Shown here one piece after another: positions 36,201 through 46,206 of a stretch of 64,000 nt of DNA. The notes below the pieces were generated by a model, which ran no database searches, was not told the DNA's origin, and worked only from the letters and a program-made list of their open reading frames with translations. This DNA comes from Xenopus tropicalis (Eukaryota > Chordata > Amphibia > Anura > Pipidae): positions 132,523,104 to 132,587,103 of the forward strand of contig NC_030678.2 of the NCBI RefSeq assembly GCF_000004195.4, given 5' to 3'. How positions within the stretch are numbered: the first letter of the stretch is position 1; each line of letters opens with the position of its first letter. A program made the position numbers and the translations under genes.

Positions 36201-36271
36201 TTTACCATGCAGAAAAGGAACAGATGATTTGGGCACTGACAATGTAAAATACTACTTATTTTTAAGGTTAC

Positions 36272-36349
36272 CTGGTACAGCATGACAGGTTCTATTTCAT
36301 ATCCAAGCATTCCAGCAAACTCTTTAGCAATCACGGATTTACCACATCC
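36272..36349 (-). CDS. vwa8: VWA8 exon h: second half of Walker A of module 2
   Basis: This exon has 78 nt, 26 codons, phase 0 to 0 (residues 289-314). It reads GCGKSVIAKEFAGMLGYEI, then EPVMLYQ. Joined to exon g it gives LIGGKGCGKS, a good GxxGxGKS P-loop with Lys292 and Ser293 as the nucleotide-binding pair. The acceptor is ATTTTAAG and the donor GTAACC. The downstream YEIEPVMLYQDM strand is the region that leads into the module 2 insert helix. Confidence 0.95.
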
Positions 36350-36860
36350 CTTAAAATAAAGAAAAATCTTGTTTTAAGGAATCTTTTTTACTCTAAATGA
36401 AAAAATAATTGATGTTAAATACTACACATTTTGTTAAATTTATTTTTGGAATATATTTGACCCAATTTTTTCCTGCTAAAAATCCTTCGGGCAGGGCCCT
36501 CTTTACATCTTGTATTGGTCATTGGCTGCTGCGTATGCAAAACTGTATGTTCCTTGTATACATGAATTTATGGTACAGGGCTGAGGCATATGCTGGAGAT
36601 TTATACATTTTAACTGTAAAATCAGTGTATAAGCAACTGCTTTTAGTGCTAAGAGAAGGAAAGCTGCAAAATTAAATTTGCTAGAGGCTATTATATATAA
36701 TAAAGGTATTACCATGTTTCCACTTTTCTAAAAATTTTAATGTCGCAGTTTTATGTCTGAACATTATGTAATAGAATGTGAATACAGAGTATAAGCCTAG
36801 GGTGGGAAAAGCAGCAGCTACTGCTAAATTTCAAAAATCAAATAATTAATAAAAGGACAC

Positions 36861-37220
36861 TTAAAGTGATACTGACACGAAAAAATTACTTTTCAAAATA
36901 TAATTATATGTAAAAAGTTGCCTATAGGTCATGTTGACGGTTTTTCGCTGACAGGTTTGGTTTTGTAAGTAATTGTTACTTGAAGTTCCTAAACCTGACT
37001 GTTTTGCCAACCTGACTGTCCCTTCTCAGCCTGTCAGTTATAGCTTCTAATGCTAACGGACAAATATGGCTGCCCCCTCATAGAGGAACACGGGGGATCA
37101 GACAGGTTATGTAAATGCCTCAGGCAAATATTTTTATGGCAAAATTATAAAGTTCTTGCAAAGACAATGTTATAATAGATGAAAAAAAAGATTTACTTTC
37201 TGGTGTCAGTATCACTTTAA
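36861..37220. mobile_element. TTAA-type MITE (AGTGATACTGACACC family)
   Basis: The ends TTAAAGTGATACTGACAC and GTGTCAGTATCACTTTAA are an exact inverted pair with TTAA borders. Length is 360 bp. The interior word AATATGGCTGCCCCCTCATA recurs in the copies at 58493 and 62545. Confidence 0.9.
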
Positions 37221-37419
37221 GGAAACTCTACATAAATATATAATGTTGGCAGCTGCAGATTAGGGAAAGGTGATTAGGGAAAGGTGGATGGAGGACCCTT
37301 TGACCCTGATAACTTCAGGGAAAGAAAAACATTACAGCTGCAAACAAAAGCAGGTTTTACTATGGGGTTAGGTTAAATACAAAAACAGCATGGAGTTGGA
37401 GCCTAAAATAATTTTATTC

Positions 37420-37582
37420 ACCCCCATCTGGCAGGCTGTGTCCGATGCCTAGAACTTCTGATAAGCAACTATTGTGAGCAAAGCCCTGAATCTCCCACCA
37501 ATTAGAGAAGTGTTCTCAACTGCTGCTTGTCAGAAGTTCTAGGTAAAGATCTTTCAGAGTAACAGGCTTCTGGATGGGGGTG
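37420..37582. repeat. foldback element of about 160 bp
   Basis: CACCCCCATCTGGCAGGCTG pairs with CAGGCTTCTGGATGGGGGTG, and the inner part CCTAGAACTTCTGATAAGCA pairs with TGCTTGTCAGAAGTTCTAGG. The loop is about 60 nt. Confidence 0.75.
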
Positions 37583-37826
37583 AGAAAAGTTTGCCTCAAG
37601 TTTGTGCATATGGCTGATTCACATTGGGCTTCCTTCAGTGATTAGGCAGCAGGCAGTAACATTCCTCCACCCACCCCAGTAGAACTAGTTCTGGCCAGAC
37701 AGCAGACTTCCCTTGGATGAAAACCCTTCCCTACAGGACTAGAATGAATACTGCTGTGGGTAAGAAGCTCTCCTGCCTTCCATAGAGGAAGTGAATCTAC
37801 TGGTAACTGTATACGGTAACTGCAGA

Positions 37827-38248
37827 GTACAGAGCCGGGCCAAATGGCAAGAGTGCTTGAGGCAAACCCAATGCTTGAGCATGCCAATGACCTTGATCTC
37901 CCAGCCCCACCTTGTCAACCACCCCCCCTCCCGCTCAACAACACAAGCCACAACCTGAAGGTACAGAAACCCAAACTAGGGGACTTGGCAGGCAGAACAA
38001 ATATGTGACCAATGTCCACCGCCCTTGCACCCTAGGCATGTGCCACTTGTGCCTAGGGTGCAAAGGTGGGGGACATTGGTTACATATTTGTTCTGCCTGC
38101 CAAGTCCCCTAGTTTGGGTTTCTTTACTTTCAGGGTTGTGGCTTGTGTTGTTGAGTGGGGGGGATGACAAGGTGGGGCTGGGAGATCGAGGTCATTGGCT
38201 TGCGGTGGTTTGCCTCAAGCACTCTTGCCATTTGGTCCGGCTCTGTAC
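37827..38248. repeat. long inverted repeat, arms about 200 bp, 11-nt loop
   Basis: The left arm 37827-38038 runs from GTACAGAGCCGGGCCAAATG to TTGCACCCTAGGCA. The right arm 38050-38248 runs from TGCCTAGGGTGCAA to CATTTGGTCCGGCTCTGTAC. The arms are near-identical in inverse order with small gaps around 37915. Because of the symmetry, both strands show almost the same 64-66 residue open frame (37912-38112 plus, 37976-38170 minus), ending HICSACQVP in each. These mirror frames are not evidence of a protein. The transcript of either strand would fold into a long hairpin. Confidence 0.92.
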
Positions 38249-38624
38249 CTTGCCTTGCTCTGGTAGAATATTTAGTTTAATTAAAGGGCCTCTATACAGA
38301 TTGCTCTCCCTGCAATATTTTGCTCAGTGATGTTGTTTGTAGTATATATATCTGTGCACAGCTAATAGTAGACAAAGAAGGTTACTTCTGTTAAAGCTTA
38401 GCCAAAATTGGAATTGTTCAAGTAATGTCTGATTGGCCATACCTAAGTGAAGTCATAATATGCCAACTTGAGTACTAGGCCATGATTCCATGCTGTGCTC
38501 ACTCACAGAAAACAAGGTTAATAACATGGCATAAAATAGGAAATTGCTCAAGTGCAATCAAAATGCACAAGGCAATAGGTTACATTATCAGTTTAAGATA
38601 AAAAATATTACAGTGTAAGCTTAC

Positions 38625-38759
38625 CTTTCCTCCAATAAGGCACATATCCTTAACCATGTGAGACTGCATCATTTCTGCAAGAAGCAGCTCATGGCTGTTT
38701 GTTTTTATAAACTTTGTCAATTCTGTGTGTAGATCCAAAGGCATGTTTCCAGCCGGTAC
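38625..38759 (-). CDS. vwa8: VWA8 exon g: start of AAA+ module 2, first half of Walker A
   Basis: This exon has 135 nt, 45 codons, phase 0 to 0 (residues 244-288). It begins VPAGNMPLDLHTELTKFIK and ends HMVKDMCLIGGK before GTAAGC. The first half differs clearly from mammals (a variable loop), while AEMMQSHMVKD is conserved. The last five residues LIGGK (284-288) are the strand and first part of the P-loop, and the intron cuts the Walker A motif directly before GCGKS. The acceptor is TCTCTAG. Confidence 0.95.
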
Positions 38760-40460
38760 CTAGAGAGACAGTGCATTCTAGTCATTCTAATTTTGTACAA
38801 AATTATTTTGCTGCAATTGCTTTGCTGGTCCCTACTTAAGGAACTACTTGGACCTGTGTGTATGGATGTACCAAAGATAGACACGTTTCAATAACTGGCA
38901 CACTGTCACACTCGAGTATCCAGCTGTATTTTTATTCAGTAGGGCTCACAGTTAACCACAGTAACATATGTAGATAGCAGGGAGCCAAGATTGTTTTTTT
39001 TCAGTAGTACAGCAGAAGAACCCTTTCCACACCCACACAGACTAAACAACTTTAAACCTGACCAGCTTCCTGAACATCAATAATTTACCTATTTAGTGGA
39101 GCTTCTCAATCTAAAACTGACCATTTAACTTAGTAGACTTAAAGTCCACACTTTACATTATTATGAACACTTATTTATAAAATATTCTGCAGTGTTGAAA
39201 AATAAATCAGTGTATATGTTAAACATACAAGAAAACATTCAAAAAAAGTAATAATGAACACAAGAGGTAAAGAGGGCCCTGTCAAAAAGAGCTTATTAGT
39301 CCCTCACTATCCACAGGTCTTTGTAACAAAGGGCCAACACGGCCTTCTCCACAGTGAGAAAGGTCTCTGCTGGCCCCTCCTTAAATAGGGAAAGTGAACA
39401 ACCGGCATCTAAGAAAAAACTTACTGTTCAGTGAAACAATTCATGCCTAATAAGACGAAGGTGACCAATATTATTTAATCCTCTGCACCTTAGTTTCTAT
39501 AGCAGTAGTACATGTAGTTCTTGGGTACATTTGGTATAAGCTGGAGAAACTATATTAACTGTTTCACACAAGTTTGTGTTGTGCACCGCCATGGAACATT
39601 TTCGTTACCAAGAATTAAGGGTACTTGGAAGGAACAAAGATGGTTACAGGAAAACCTAACGGAGAACCTACAGTAATCTCTACCACCCAATATAATGTAT
39701 AAACATACCTGCCTGACATACTTTATAGTAAGCAAAGCTTCTTTTAAAATTATATAAAATTCATTTTTTATACCTATACCTCAAATATTATATGATTGGA
39801 ATTGCTGTAACAATAATAATTTTCACGGTCACTATATTTATTTAAATACACTGTTTTTTCTACTGGGGGAACTGGTAAAAGTACATAAGTGATTATTATA
39901 GCCTCCTGCTACAAGAAAATATTAACTCAGGATTTCAATCCTCAATCACTATAGGAGCTTTAAAATCTCTTGTTTTTAAAAGTAGAGGGAAAAGAAACTT
40001 AAAAAGCAAAGTGATTAGGGGAATAATTTAGGCATTTTTATATTTTACAGTGGCTTTTCATATCCTTTAAAGAAATTGCAAATATAATGTACTTTTTACA
40101 TTTATTAAAAAAAATATTTATTCTCCAAAATATATTTGAACATGAAAATTGCTACCAGTCTTTCGCCCACAACCCTTGCTGTACTGACTGGAAAATGGGT
40201 GCCTGGCTGTATGTCATTTCTTTGCTATTTTTTATTGAATTGAAGAGGTGGAACAAGATTGAAATGTGATGCATATAGGTTACACAGCTGTAAGAGTAAT
40301 AGACTGTGATTTTGCTTACCCAAATAGAGCTGCTTCTAATGCAAATAAACTGAATTGCCGTACTGAATTGAAGTCCACACAATTACTGATCCTTTGATCA
40401 TGTTTTCTTATATTAAAATAAATAACTGTATTGGCTTAGAAAAAAACTTAAGTAAAATAC
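38760..40460 (-). other. vwa8: vwa8 intron, exon f to exon g
   Basis: 1.7 kb, AT-rich, no recognised repeat or RNA. Confidence 0.7.
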
Positions 40461-40592
40461 CTTTATACACACAGTCCTGTCTCCAACGTGTATGTTGACT
40501 GCAGCTATAGAGCTGGAAGTATTGTGTACTAAGTTCACTTTCTCGATTCTCATAGGTAATGATGATCTTTCTGAGCCTTTCAGTTCAAACCT
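40461..40592 (-). CDS. vwa8: VWA8 exon f: linker between modules 1 and 2
   Basis: This exon has 132 nt, 44 codons, phase 0 to 0 (residues 200-243). It starts RFELKGSERSSLPMRIEKV and ends VGDRTVCIK. The acceptor has two tandem AGs (TTTAGAG). The upstream AG was chosen because it keeps RFEL in phase and matches the family. The donor is GTATTT. The second half (HVGDRTVCIKV) matches the IADKEVTIKV strand of mammals. Sequence is less conserved here than in the ATPase cores, as expected for a linker. Confidence 0.93.
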
Positions 40593-40689
40593 CTAAAAAG
40601 CAAATACAGCGTAATGATGGACATACACAAAGAAATATGACTAGCCAATTCATTGCATTTTTTCTCTCACACACAAACATATTTCTCCA

Positions 40690-40889
40690 GCAGCAGGGTT
40701 TCTATAGAAACCAGCGGTGCCATCTCTTCATTGGCTGCTAGACTGGAAGGCGTGTTTGGTAACCTTAGTTCAGAAGAACTGAGCATGCTCAGTAGCCAAG
40801 ATCCCACAGTAAATTCCCAAGGGAGGGGGCCGAGTGGGTTACTGGAGCAGAAGAAATCCCGAGAGACGGGGGGGTTACATGTCCTTTAA
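40690..40889. mobile_element. TTAA-type MITE, right part only
   Basis: The stretch CATTGGCTGCTAGACTGGAA, AACTGAGCATGCTCAGTAGC, then GGTTACATGTCCTTTAA is GC-richer than its flanks and ends in a canonical CCTTTAA (TTAA 40886-40889). No matching left end TTAAAGGACATGTAACC was found nearby. Confidence 0.55.
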
Positions 40890-41222
40890 GGATTTTGAAT
40901 TAACTTTTTATTCTTCCTCTATACAATTAGGAATTTAAACAGCTATACGTTTTTTGAGTTTAGGGTATATTTAAGAAGTTTTGGTTGCCTGGATCCCCAT
41001 CAGGCACAATTCGTTTAGGCATATGCACCAATTTCAAATGTAGTCTTTTTTAGTTAAAAGGAAACTAAGAACCCAAAGAGTATATAAAATTACCCATAGT
41101 GATCTTATCAGCACTTTTGCAATTTAAATAGATTTTTTAAATTCTTGTTTTTTATTACATTAGCAATTTTAGGCTGATAATATGATTCTAATAGCAGCTT
41201 ATCTGTGTTAGCTGGCAAATGT

Positions 41223-41495
41223 TTAAAGGAGAAGGAAAGGTAAAAACTAAGTAAGCTTAGTTAGGTCTATGTAAAAACAGCCATAAGCACTCAAAGAAAA
41301 GCTGCTCTATCAAAAGAAACACAGGATGTCTTTTTTTGTGTGTACACATGTACTTTGGTATCAAACCTCTCTCAAAAGAACCCTTTATTCCTGGGGCCAG
41401 AGTCTGTGCAGCTCTCTCCTCTCTCACTTCTAGCATTCTAGCTTGCACTAATGTGGCTAGTAAAATGCCAAAATGACTTTCTTTCTTTCATTTAT
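41223..41495. mobile_element. T2-type MITE, right end eroded
   Basis: It begins TTAAAGGAGAAGGAAAGG with TTAA at the border and shares TAAAAACTAAGTAAGCTTA and CCATAAGCACTCA with 62129. The right end ATGACTTTCTTTCTTTCAT has lost CCTTTAA. The middle is shorter than in the 62129 copy. Confidence 0.75.
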
Positions 41496-41660
41496 GCTTT
41501 ACTCGCTCTTTGGGAGTGCATTTAGACTAAGAAGGAGCAAGAGAACAGAGATCCGAAGATACTTCCTGCAGGAGTTGTGTAATCTTAACCAACCAGCACA
41601 ACAGTGCTGCCATTGAAAACTAATTTTTTTATGGAAAGCATTTCACAAAAAACCACTTAC

Positions 41661-41765
41661 TTTCAGTGCACCCTCCACTGAGCTTTTGCCTTCTTTACCC
41701 AATATCACAGTGTATGGGTAGAGCCTTTCTATGACACGCTGAGAGGACATCATTGGAAAAGAATC
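41661..41765 (-). CDS. vwa8: VWA8 exon e: end of module 1 lid
   Basis: This exon has 105 nt, 35 codons, phase 0 to 0 (residues 165-199). The peptide DSFPMMSSQRVIERLYPYTV, then ILGKEGKSSVEGALK, matches the DSFPMMP...LYPYSILLGHEGK block of mammalian VWA8. The acceptor is AACTGTAG and the donor a consensus GTAAGT. A T2-type MITE begins about 440 bp beyond the donor (41223-41495) and does not touch the exon. Confidence 0.95.
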
Positions 41766-42015
41766 CTACAGTTACACATTTTAAAAAAAAGTGAGAAAAA
41801 ATAATTTAAAAAAAATGAAATTAGTTTTCTTGCTTAAAGTGACTGAAATGTTTATAAAGAAACAATAATTATTTAGCATAATCATATTTAAAAAAGATGC
41901 ATGTATCTACAGTGCATCGAAGCCAGCACTCAAGAAAAGTCCAAAGCTGCCTAGGCTCAGTCCTAAAAATTTAGCAAAATAGAAATTCTTCAATAGCAGG
42001 AACCGCTTCACACAG

Positions 42016-42163
42016 GTCTTAAGTATCACATAAAGTTTTTTATTGAAACATGATAGGACTGACGTTTCAGCTGTTACGCCAACTTTGAGAACGGCTGGTG
42101 TAACAGCCGAAACGTCAGTCCCATCATGTTTCAATAAAAAAAACTTTATGTGATACTTAAGAC
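42016..42163. repeat. inverted repeat, arms about 65 bp, 16-nt loop
   Basis: The left arm 42016-42080 runs GTCTTAAGTATCACATAAAG to GCTGTTACGCC. The right arm 42097-42163 runs GGTGTAACAGC to CTTTATGTGATACTTAAGAC. They differ by about three substitutions and a 2-nt change in an A/T run. The centre contains GACTGACGTTTC and its inverse GAAACGTCAGTC, a word type that recurs in repeat tips here. Confidence 0.9.
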
Positions 42164-42169
42164 TATAGA

Positions 42170-42404
42170 AGCAAATTATTCCAATATTTAAAAGTGATTT
42201 TCTTTTTCTCTGTAATAATAGAACAGTGCCTTGTACTTGATTCTAACCCAAGATATATTTAATCCTTATTCGAGGCAAAGCAATACTATTGGGTTTATGT
42301 TTAAATGATTTTTCAGTAGACATAAGGTATTGAGTTCTAAATTACAGAAAGAGCCCTAGAAAACTCCAGGTTCCAAGCATTCTGTTTAACAGGTCCCATA
42401 CCTG
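42170..42404. mobile_element. CAGGTATGGG-family MITE, right part
   Basis: From TTCTCTGTAATAATAGAACA through TTGTACTTGATTCTAACC to CAGGTCCCATACCTG then TA; the left end is missing. Confidence 0.75.
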
Positions 42405-42560
42405 TATACATATATATATTTAAAATTAATAAAAGAGCCTTTTCACAATAAAATCTCTTACATGACACCAAATCACAACTTTCTTTGATTGAACTTTTTA
42501 GGAATGTTTGGAAAAACTGCATTTTTTAGTTTCTAAAATAAATTAATTTCCGACATTTAC

Positions 42561-42669
42561 CAAAATTCTTATTGCTGATTCCAAATTGTCTACAGGGAAA
42601 TCTGGAAGACCCAAGGTAGACGATTCTTGTGAGCACAAAGTGGTAGCAAACGACAAGAGCTGAGAAATT
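42561..42669 (-). CDS. vwa8: VWA8 exon d: module 1 lid helices
   Basis: This exon has 109 nt. It completes residue 128 and encodes residues 129-164, ending in phase 0. The peptide runs ISQLLSFATTLCSQESS and then TLGLPDFPVDNLESAIRIL. The acceptor is GTTGTAG and the donor GTAAAT. This matches the lid region after module 1, where mammals have LGLPDFPLDSL. It lies 103 bp from a Penelope-like insertion on the upstream side, which does not reach the acceptor. Confidence 0.95.
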
Positions 42670-42774
42670 CTACAACAGTAAAAAGATGCATGTTTTAAGA
42701 CATGTCATTCTTACAAAAGAAAACCATGGAATTACATTTGTTGACATCAATAACATTCAAAAACACAACTTTAC

Positions 42775-43170
42775 TTAAAGGGCTAGTAACATCCCAAAGT
42801 AGTTGAGTATGAAAGACAGGTAGACTAAATTATCAGAAAAACAGAAGCATGATGAAGTGGCGAGACGCCACGAATCACGCCAAGCGTAAGTCCGTAGGAT
42901 GTACATGTGCCTTTTTAATGTGATTGAATAAAGACTGTTTCTATTTTTAATCACGAGGTGCTCCGCCTTTTTGAAGTTTTTCTGCTATTTTGGGGCCAGT
43001 GGGAGTTGGTCTGCGAGAAGCACACGTGTTTTTCAAGTGGTAAATGCTCCCGTGTTTATATATATTTTTCTCTGTGAGACTAAATTATCAAAATCATCAA
43101 GTAAATCCTAATCTCTAGCTGATGCAGAGGAAAGGAATTATTGAAATCTGCAGTTTGCCTTAAAAGTGAA
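42775..43170. mobile_element. TTAA-type element interrupted by an insertion
   Basis: It starts TTAAAGGGCTAGTAACATCC and is interrupted after 42835. After the insertion it resumes at 43091 with AAATCATCAAGTAAATCC. The right end is not found; the end given is approximate. Confidence 0.5.
42836..43076. mobile_element. retroposon-like insertion with 14-bp target duplication
   Basis: A 241-bp insert is flanked by a perfect 14-bp direct repeat AGACTAAATTATCA (42822-42835 and 43077-43090). The insert carries GATGAAGTGGCGAGACGCCA, CGAATCACGCCAAGCG and AATAAAGACTGTTTC. The GATGAAG..GAGACGCC..CGAA.CGC order is what I remember from the 3' region of Penelope-like elements, so a 5'-truncated copy is the best guess. 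It has no open frame of note. Confidence 0.75.
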
Positions 43171-44773
43171 AAAAAATCTTGTTGGCAGTACCCTGCATAT
43201 ATCTGAATCTCAAGTATGTAAGCATCACATTTGCCATTAATTTTATCCAGATCAAGCCTTTTGTTATCATTTTCAAGTACCCTCCTTCAATTCATTAATA
43301 CAGACAGGAGGTACCGCTGACAATTCTCTCATTCAGACACTTCTCTGTCCATTTACAGGTAACATTACAAAGAAATAAAGACAGACTTTATTTGATATAT
43401 AAGCATATACTGATGTGATACTGTACCAAAAGTCTTGACAAAAATCAAACAAGACAACTGCAAAACCACAGGTAAATCACTGATTTTCCAAAATTGAACT
43501 CACATTGCTAAAAATATAATGACTATAAAAAAAATGAGTCTATTTGTGAAACACTGATTAAACATAAATTACAATTTAGAAGATTCTTTTATAATAGCAA
43601 CAGTTTTCCTTTAAAAGCAATTAATACAGTACTATGCGATGCTACACGATCTGTCCTGTAGAAAACCATGCTGAATACAATCTACAATCAACCTTTCAGG
43701 CTTAATATCACCAGGCTGGCACCATAAACCGTTTTGGAATATTGATTTTACATCAGCTATCCTCCAATCTATTTGCAACATACCAAGTGAGAGGAAGTCT
43801 GAGAAGATTAAAATAAACTTGTGTGTTGTATATGCCATTAGCTCTTGTTTTCCTCAGTTCAATTACCAAGCAGCTTATTTATAGAAACATTATAAGCATA
43901 AAGATATAATTGTGCGCAAGGTTCATTTGCTTGTATATAGTCATTTCAGTTTTTTGGTGTTACTGTCGCATTAAAACAGCATGGCCAACAGCCTGCATGA
44001 CCAAATTACACACTATTAGCTAAAACGTTTAAAGGGTGATACCTTCATTCGCTAACCAAACACATCGCTGGAAGCTTTCGGTAAAGTACATCTTTCCATT
44101 AGGTCACATGCTACAAACCTTTACATTCGGGAAGTGCACAAAGAACACAACAGGCCTGTTCCTATCCTATCTGTTTTAAGGGGCGGTGCCCCCAAGCCTG
44201 TGAACTGACATGTTTATGACATCACTTTCAGCCATACATGATGTCACTTCTGGCTACGAACATTCAGGTAACCCTCACCCCCCAGCTCTGCCACAGGATT
44301 TAGACAGTAAGTATCTAGCTGTGGCTGGAGAGTTTTTTTTTCCTTAAAAAATTAATTTACTATATAAGAACTTGTGGGTCAACCACCATCAAGCTGCTGC
44401 CCTAGAAAAGCCAATACTGTTAATGCCTATCAGTGTGTGGAGGGATACTGCATAAGATTTGCTCATTTAGCCCCAGGCATGAGCCAAGAAAATATGATAT
44501 ACATGACCAAGCTAAATCAAAATTCAGGTACTGCAACGATCACCTTCATTCAGGGTCTGTTTTATTAGTTAACTTTAACTGTTTAACTATTACACATTTA
44601 GAACTGTGTATATCTCATTACTGATCCCTAAACTAATAAATGCTTGTATTCAGTCGTGGCTATTTCTGTATGACCAGATTGATTTTTAAGCACCCAGCCA
44701 TTACCTAAACATCATAACATTCATGGGTTTTACATATATTAAGCTTGTTAGACTGTATGCCTAGAAAAGTTAC

Positions 44774-44823
44774 CTTTCTGGAGGGACATTTGATCCAGCT
44801 GAATACAGTATCTGAAGCTGGTC
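44774..44823 (-). CDS. vwa8: VWA8 exon c: short lid exon of module 1
   Basis: This is the shortest exon found, 50 nt, encoding 16 codons plus two bases (residues 112-127, then part of 128). The peptide is DQLQILYSAGSNVPPE and the split codon AG|A gives Arg with exon d. The acceptor is TTAACAG and the donor GTAACT. In the family this region starts the helical lid after AAA+ module 1 (equivalent to DQLKLLYSIG in mammals). It is too short to stand out as an open frame. It is supported by exact phase match with exons b and d. Confidence 0.93.
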
Positions 44824-45460
44824 CTGTTAAATGAAGAAAACCAAAATATGTAAAAAGCATTATCATTTCATCTATGCATCTGTAATACAGCCCCCCAGGA
44901 GACAGAGCTCTATATATATAGTGACTACATATGTGTTTCAGCCTTCCACTTTCCTTCAGAAGTTAAACAGATGCTTTATAAATAATACGTTTCAATGCAC
45001 AACATCAGTAAACCCTGTATACCCTTTAAGGGACTCTCTTTCCACCACTCTACCCCTATCTTGGTTCTAAGAAGACCCTAGATTTATATAGACACGGACA
45101 ACTCTGTCAGGACTTATTGTATTATTATATACTATTGTGGGGGCTAAGACATGGGGAAAGAGTTTGAAAGTATATTATGATCAGGTATTCCCCACCCTCG
45201 TAAGGGGCCTCTTGGAGCATGGTTTAAAAGACTGCATCTTGTTAAATTCCTGCTGTTGCAGATACATATAATATATGAGGATCTCTATAATGTCTCTATT
45301 CATTGCTTCCTTGAGGGTTTATAGCACCCTCCCTTATCCTGATAACTCTTCATATCTCTAACGAGTCTAAAGAGAATATTTTTCCTCACTATATTTTCCT
45401 CTTTACAAGTCATTAACCTTTTGATATATTTCTGTAACCAAAGGTGCTTCATAACTGTAC
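44824..45460 (-). other. vwa8: vwa8 intron, exon b to exon c
   Basis: 637 bp, no recognised element. Confidence 0.75.
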
Positions 45461-45625
45461 CTTAAATGGAAGATAATAAATGTCTCTGGCTTGAAATCTT
45501 GAGCGTAGTGGTGGATCAAGAGGATTGCCAGAATATTTAGGTACTGGTAGTCCCAAAGCAATCACTCTGAAATCTTCACTTACTCGCACAATTTTCCAAG
45601 TGTCCAGTTCACTCCTGCTGTGTTC
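45461..45625 (-). CDS. vwa8: VWA8 exon b: module 1 sensor region
   Basis: This exon has 165 nt, 55 codons, phase 0 to 0 (residues 57-111). It begins EHSRSELDTWKIVRV after TGTAG and ends DIYYLPFK before GTACAG, a weak donor with C at +4 and A at +5. WKIVRVSEDFRVIALGLPVP contains the sensor 1 type strand (FRVIALG) of module 1. The segment NPLDPPLRSRFQARDI carries the Arg-rich RSRF motif that normally follows sensor 1 in dynein/midasin-type AAA domains. It is separated from exon a by the longest intron in the window, 12179 bp. Identity to the remembered mammalian protein is very high. Confidence 0.96.
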
Positions 45626-45912
45626 CTACAGAATAAAGGATACAACTTCTAAAGGTAGGTAAATGATCATTCAGTGCATTGTTACCAATGGCCCAGCCAG
45701 ATATATTTATGCCTAGAAGAACATCATTTTGAGGTCTAAAGTTAGGAAAAACCCATTAACCAGAAACCCCCTAGATACATGTCTATGAAGATTTTCATTC
45801 ATCCAGGTCATGGTATATCTAGTATAAATAAATTTAAAGCAACTGGACTTGTTAAGTAATCATTGAAGACGATACAGAAATGTAATTTCCCATCGAGTCA
45901 TTTTAAGGAAAC

Positions 45913-46128
45913 AAGTATTTTTTACTGATTCCCTTTTGCTCTGTAATAATAAAACAGAAAATTGTACTTGGTGGTAGATAAGCTGCATAAATTCATATTT
46001 GGAAAACAATCATACTTTTTTTCAAGTTTACACGCTTTATAGTAGAATTTAGGAAAGGTAATCCAAATTGCAGAAAGACCCTTTATCTGGAAAAAGGTCC
46101 AAAGCATTAAAGATAATAGATCCTTTTC
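45913..46128. mobile_element. CAGGTATGGG-family MITE, left-truncated and eroded
   Basis: It contains the family words CTGTAATAATAAAACAG, GTACTTGGT, GCAGAAAGACCCTTTATCTG and GATAATAGATCC in the usual order; both tips are lost. Confidence 0.6.
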
Positions 46129-46206
46129 CTAGGGCCGCCACCAAAAACTTTAGGGCCTTGCACAAGTTATTTATATTGGACCCCCAATGAACACAAACAT
46201 GCAGTA

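Larger units (their letters stand above)
31849..36271 (-). other. vwa8: vwa8 intron, exon h to exon i
   Basis: 4.4 kb, AT-rich. The only recognised element is the TTAA-type dimer at 32458-33252. From 33253 to 36271 I see no repeat with borders, no RNA gene and no exon. Confidence 0.7.
36350..38624 (-). other. vwa8: vwa8 intron, exon g to exon h
   Basis: 2.3 kb containing the TTAA element 36861-37220, the foldback 37420-37582 and the long inverted repeat 37827-38248. The 88-residue frame at 36409-36675 has no recognisable motif and no coding support. Confidence 0.7.
40593..41660 (-). other. vwa8: vwa8 intron, exon e to exon f
   Basis: 1.1 kb; it holds a right-end fragment of a TTAA element (about 40690-40889) and a T2-type element (41223-41495). 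Confidence 0.7.
41766..42560 (-). other. vwa8: vwa8 intron, exon d to exon e
   Basis: 795 bp; more than half is the hairpin 42016-42163 and the MITE fragment 42170-42404. Confidence 0.75.
42670..44773 (-). other. vwa8: vwa8 intron, exon c to exon d
   Basis: 2.1 kb. It holds the TTAA element start at 42775 with the retroposon-like insertion 42836-43076. Near 43640-43835 the sequence (CACGATCTGTCCTGTAGAAA, ACCATGCTGAATACAA) resembles a widespread vertebrate LINE-derived repeat. The rest is unrecognised. Confidence 0.65.

Noticed and set aside
36409..36675. 88-residue plus frame and its 70-residue antisense
   Set aside because: Contains scattered Cys and Leu, no motif, no splice or promoter evidence.
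37912..38170. Two overlapping frames on opposite strands coding almost the same peptide
   Set aside because: They are the two arms of one inverted repeat read in mirror; no start context or family match.
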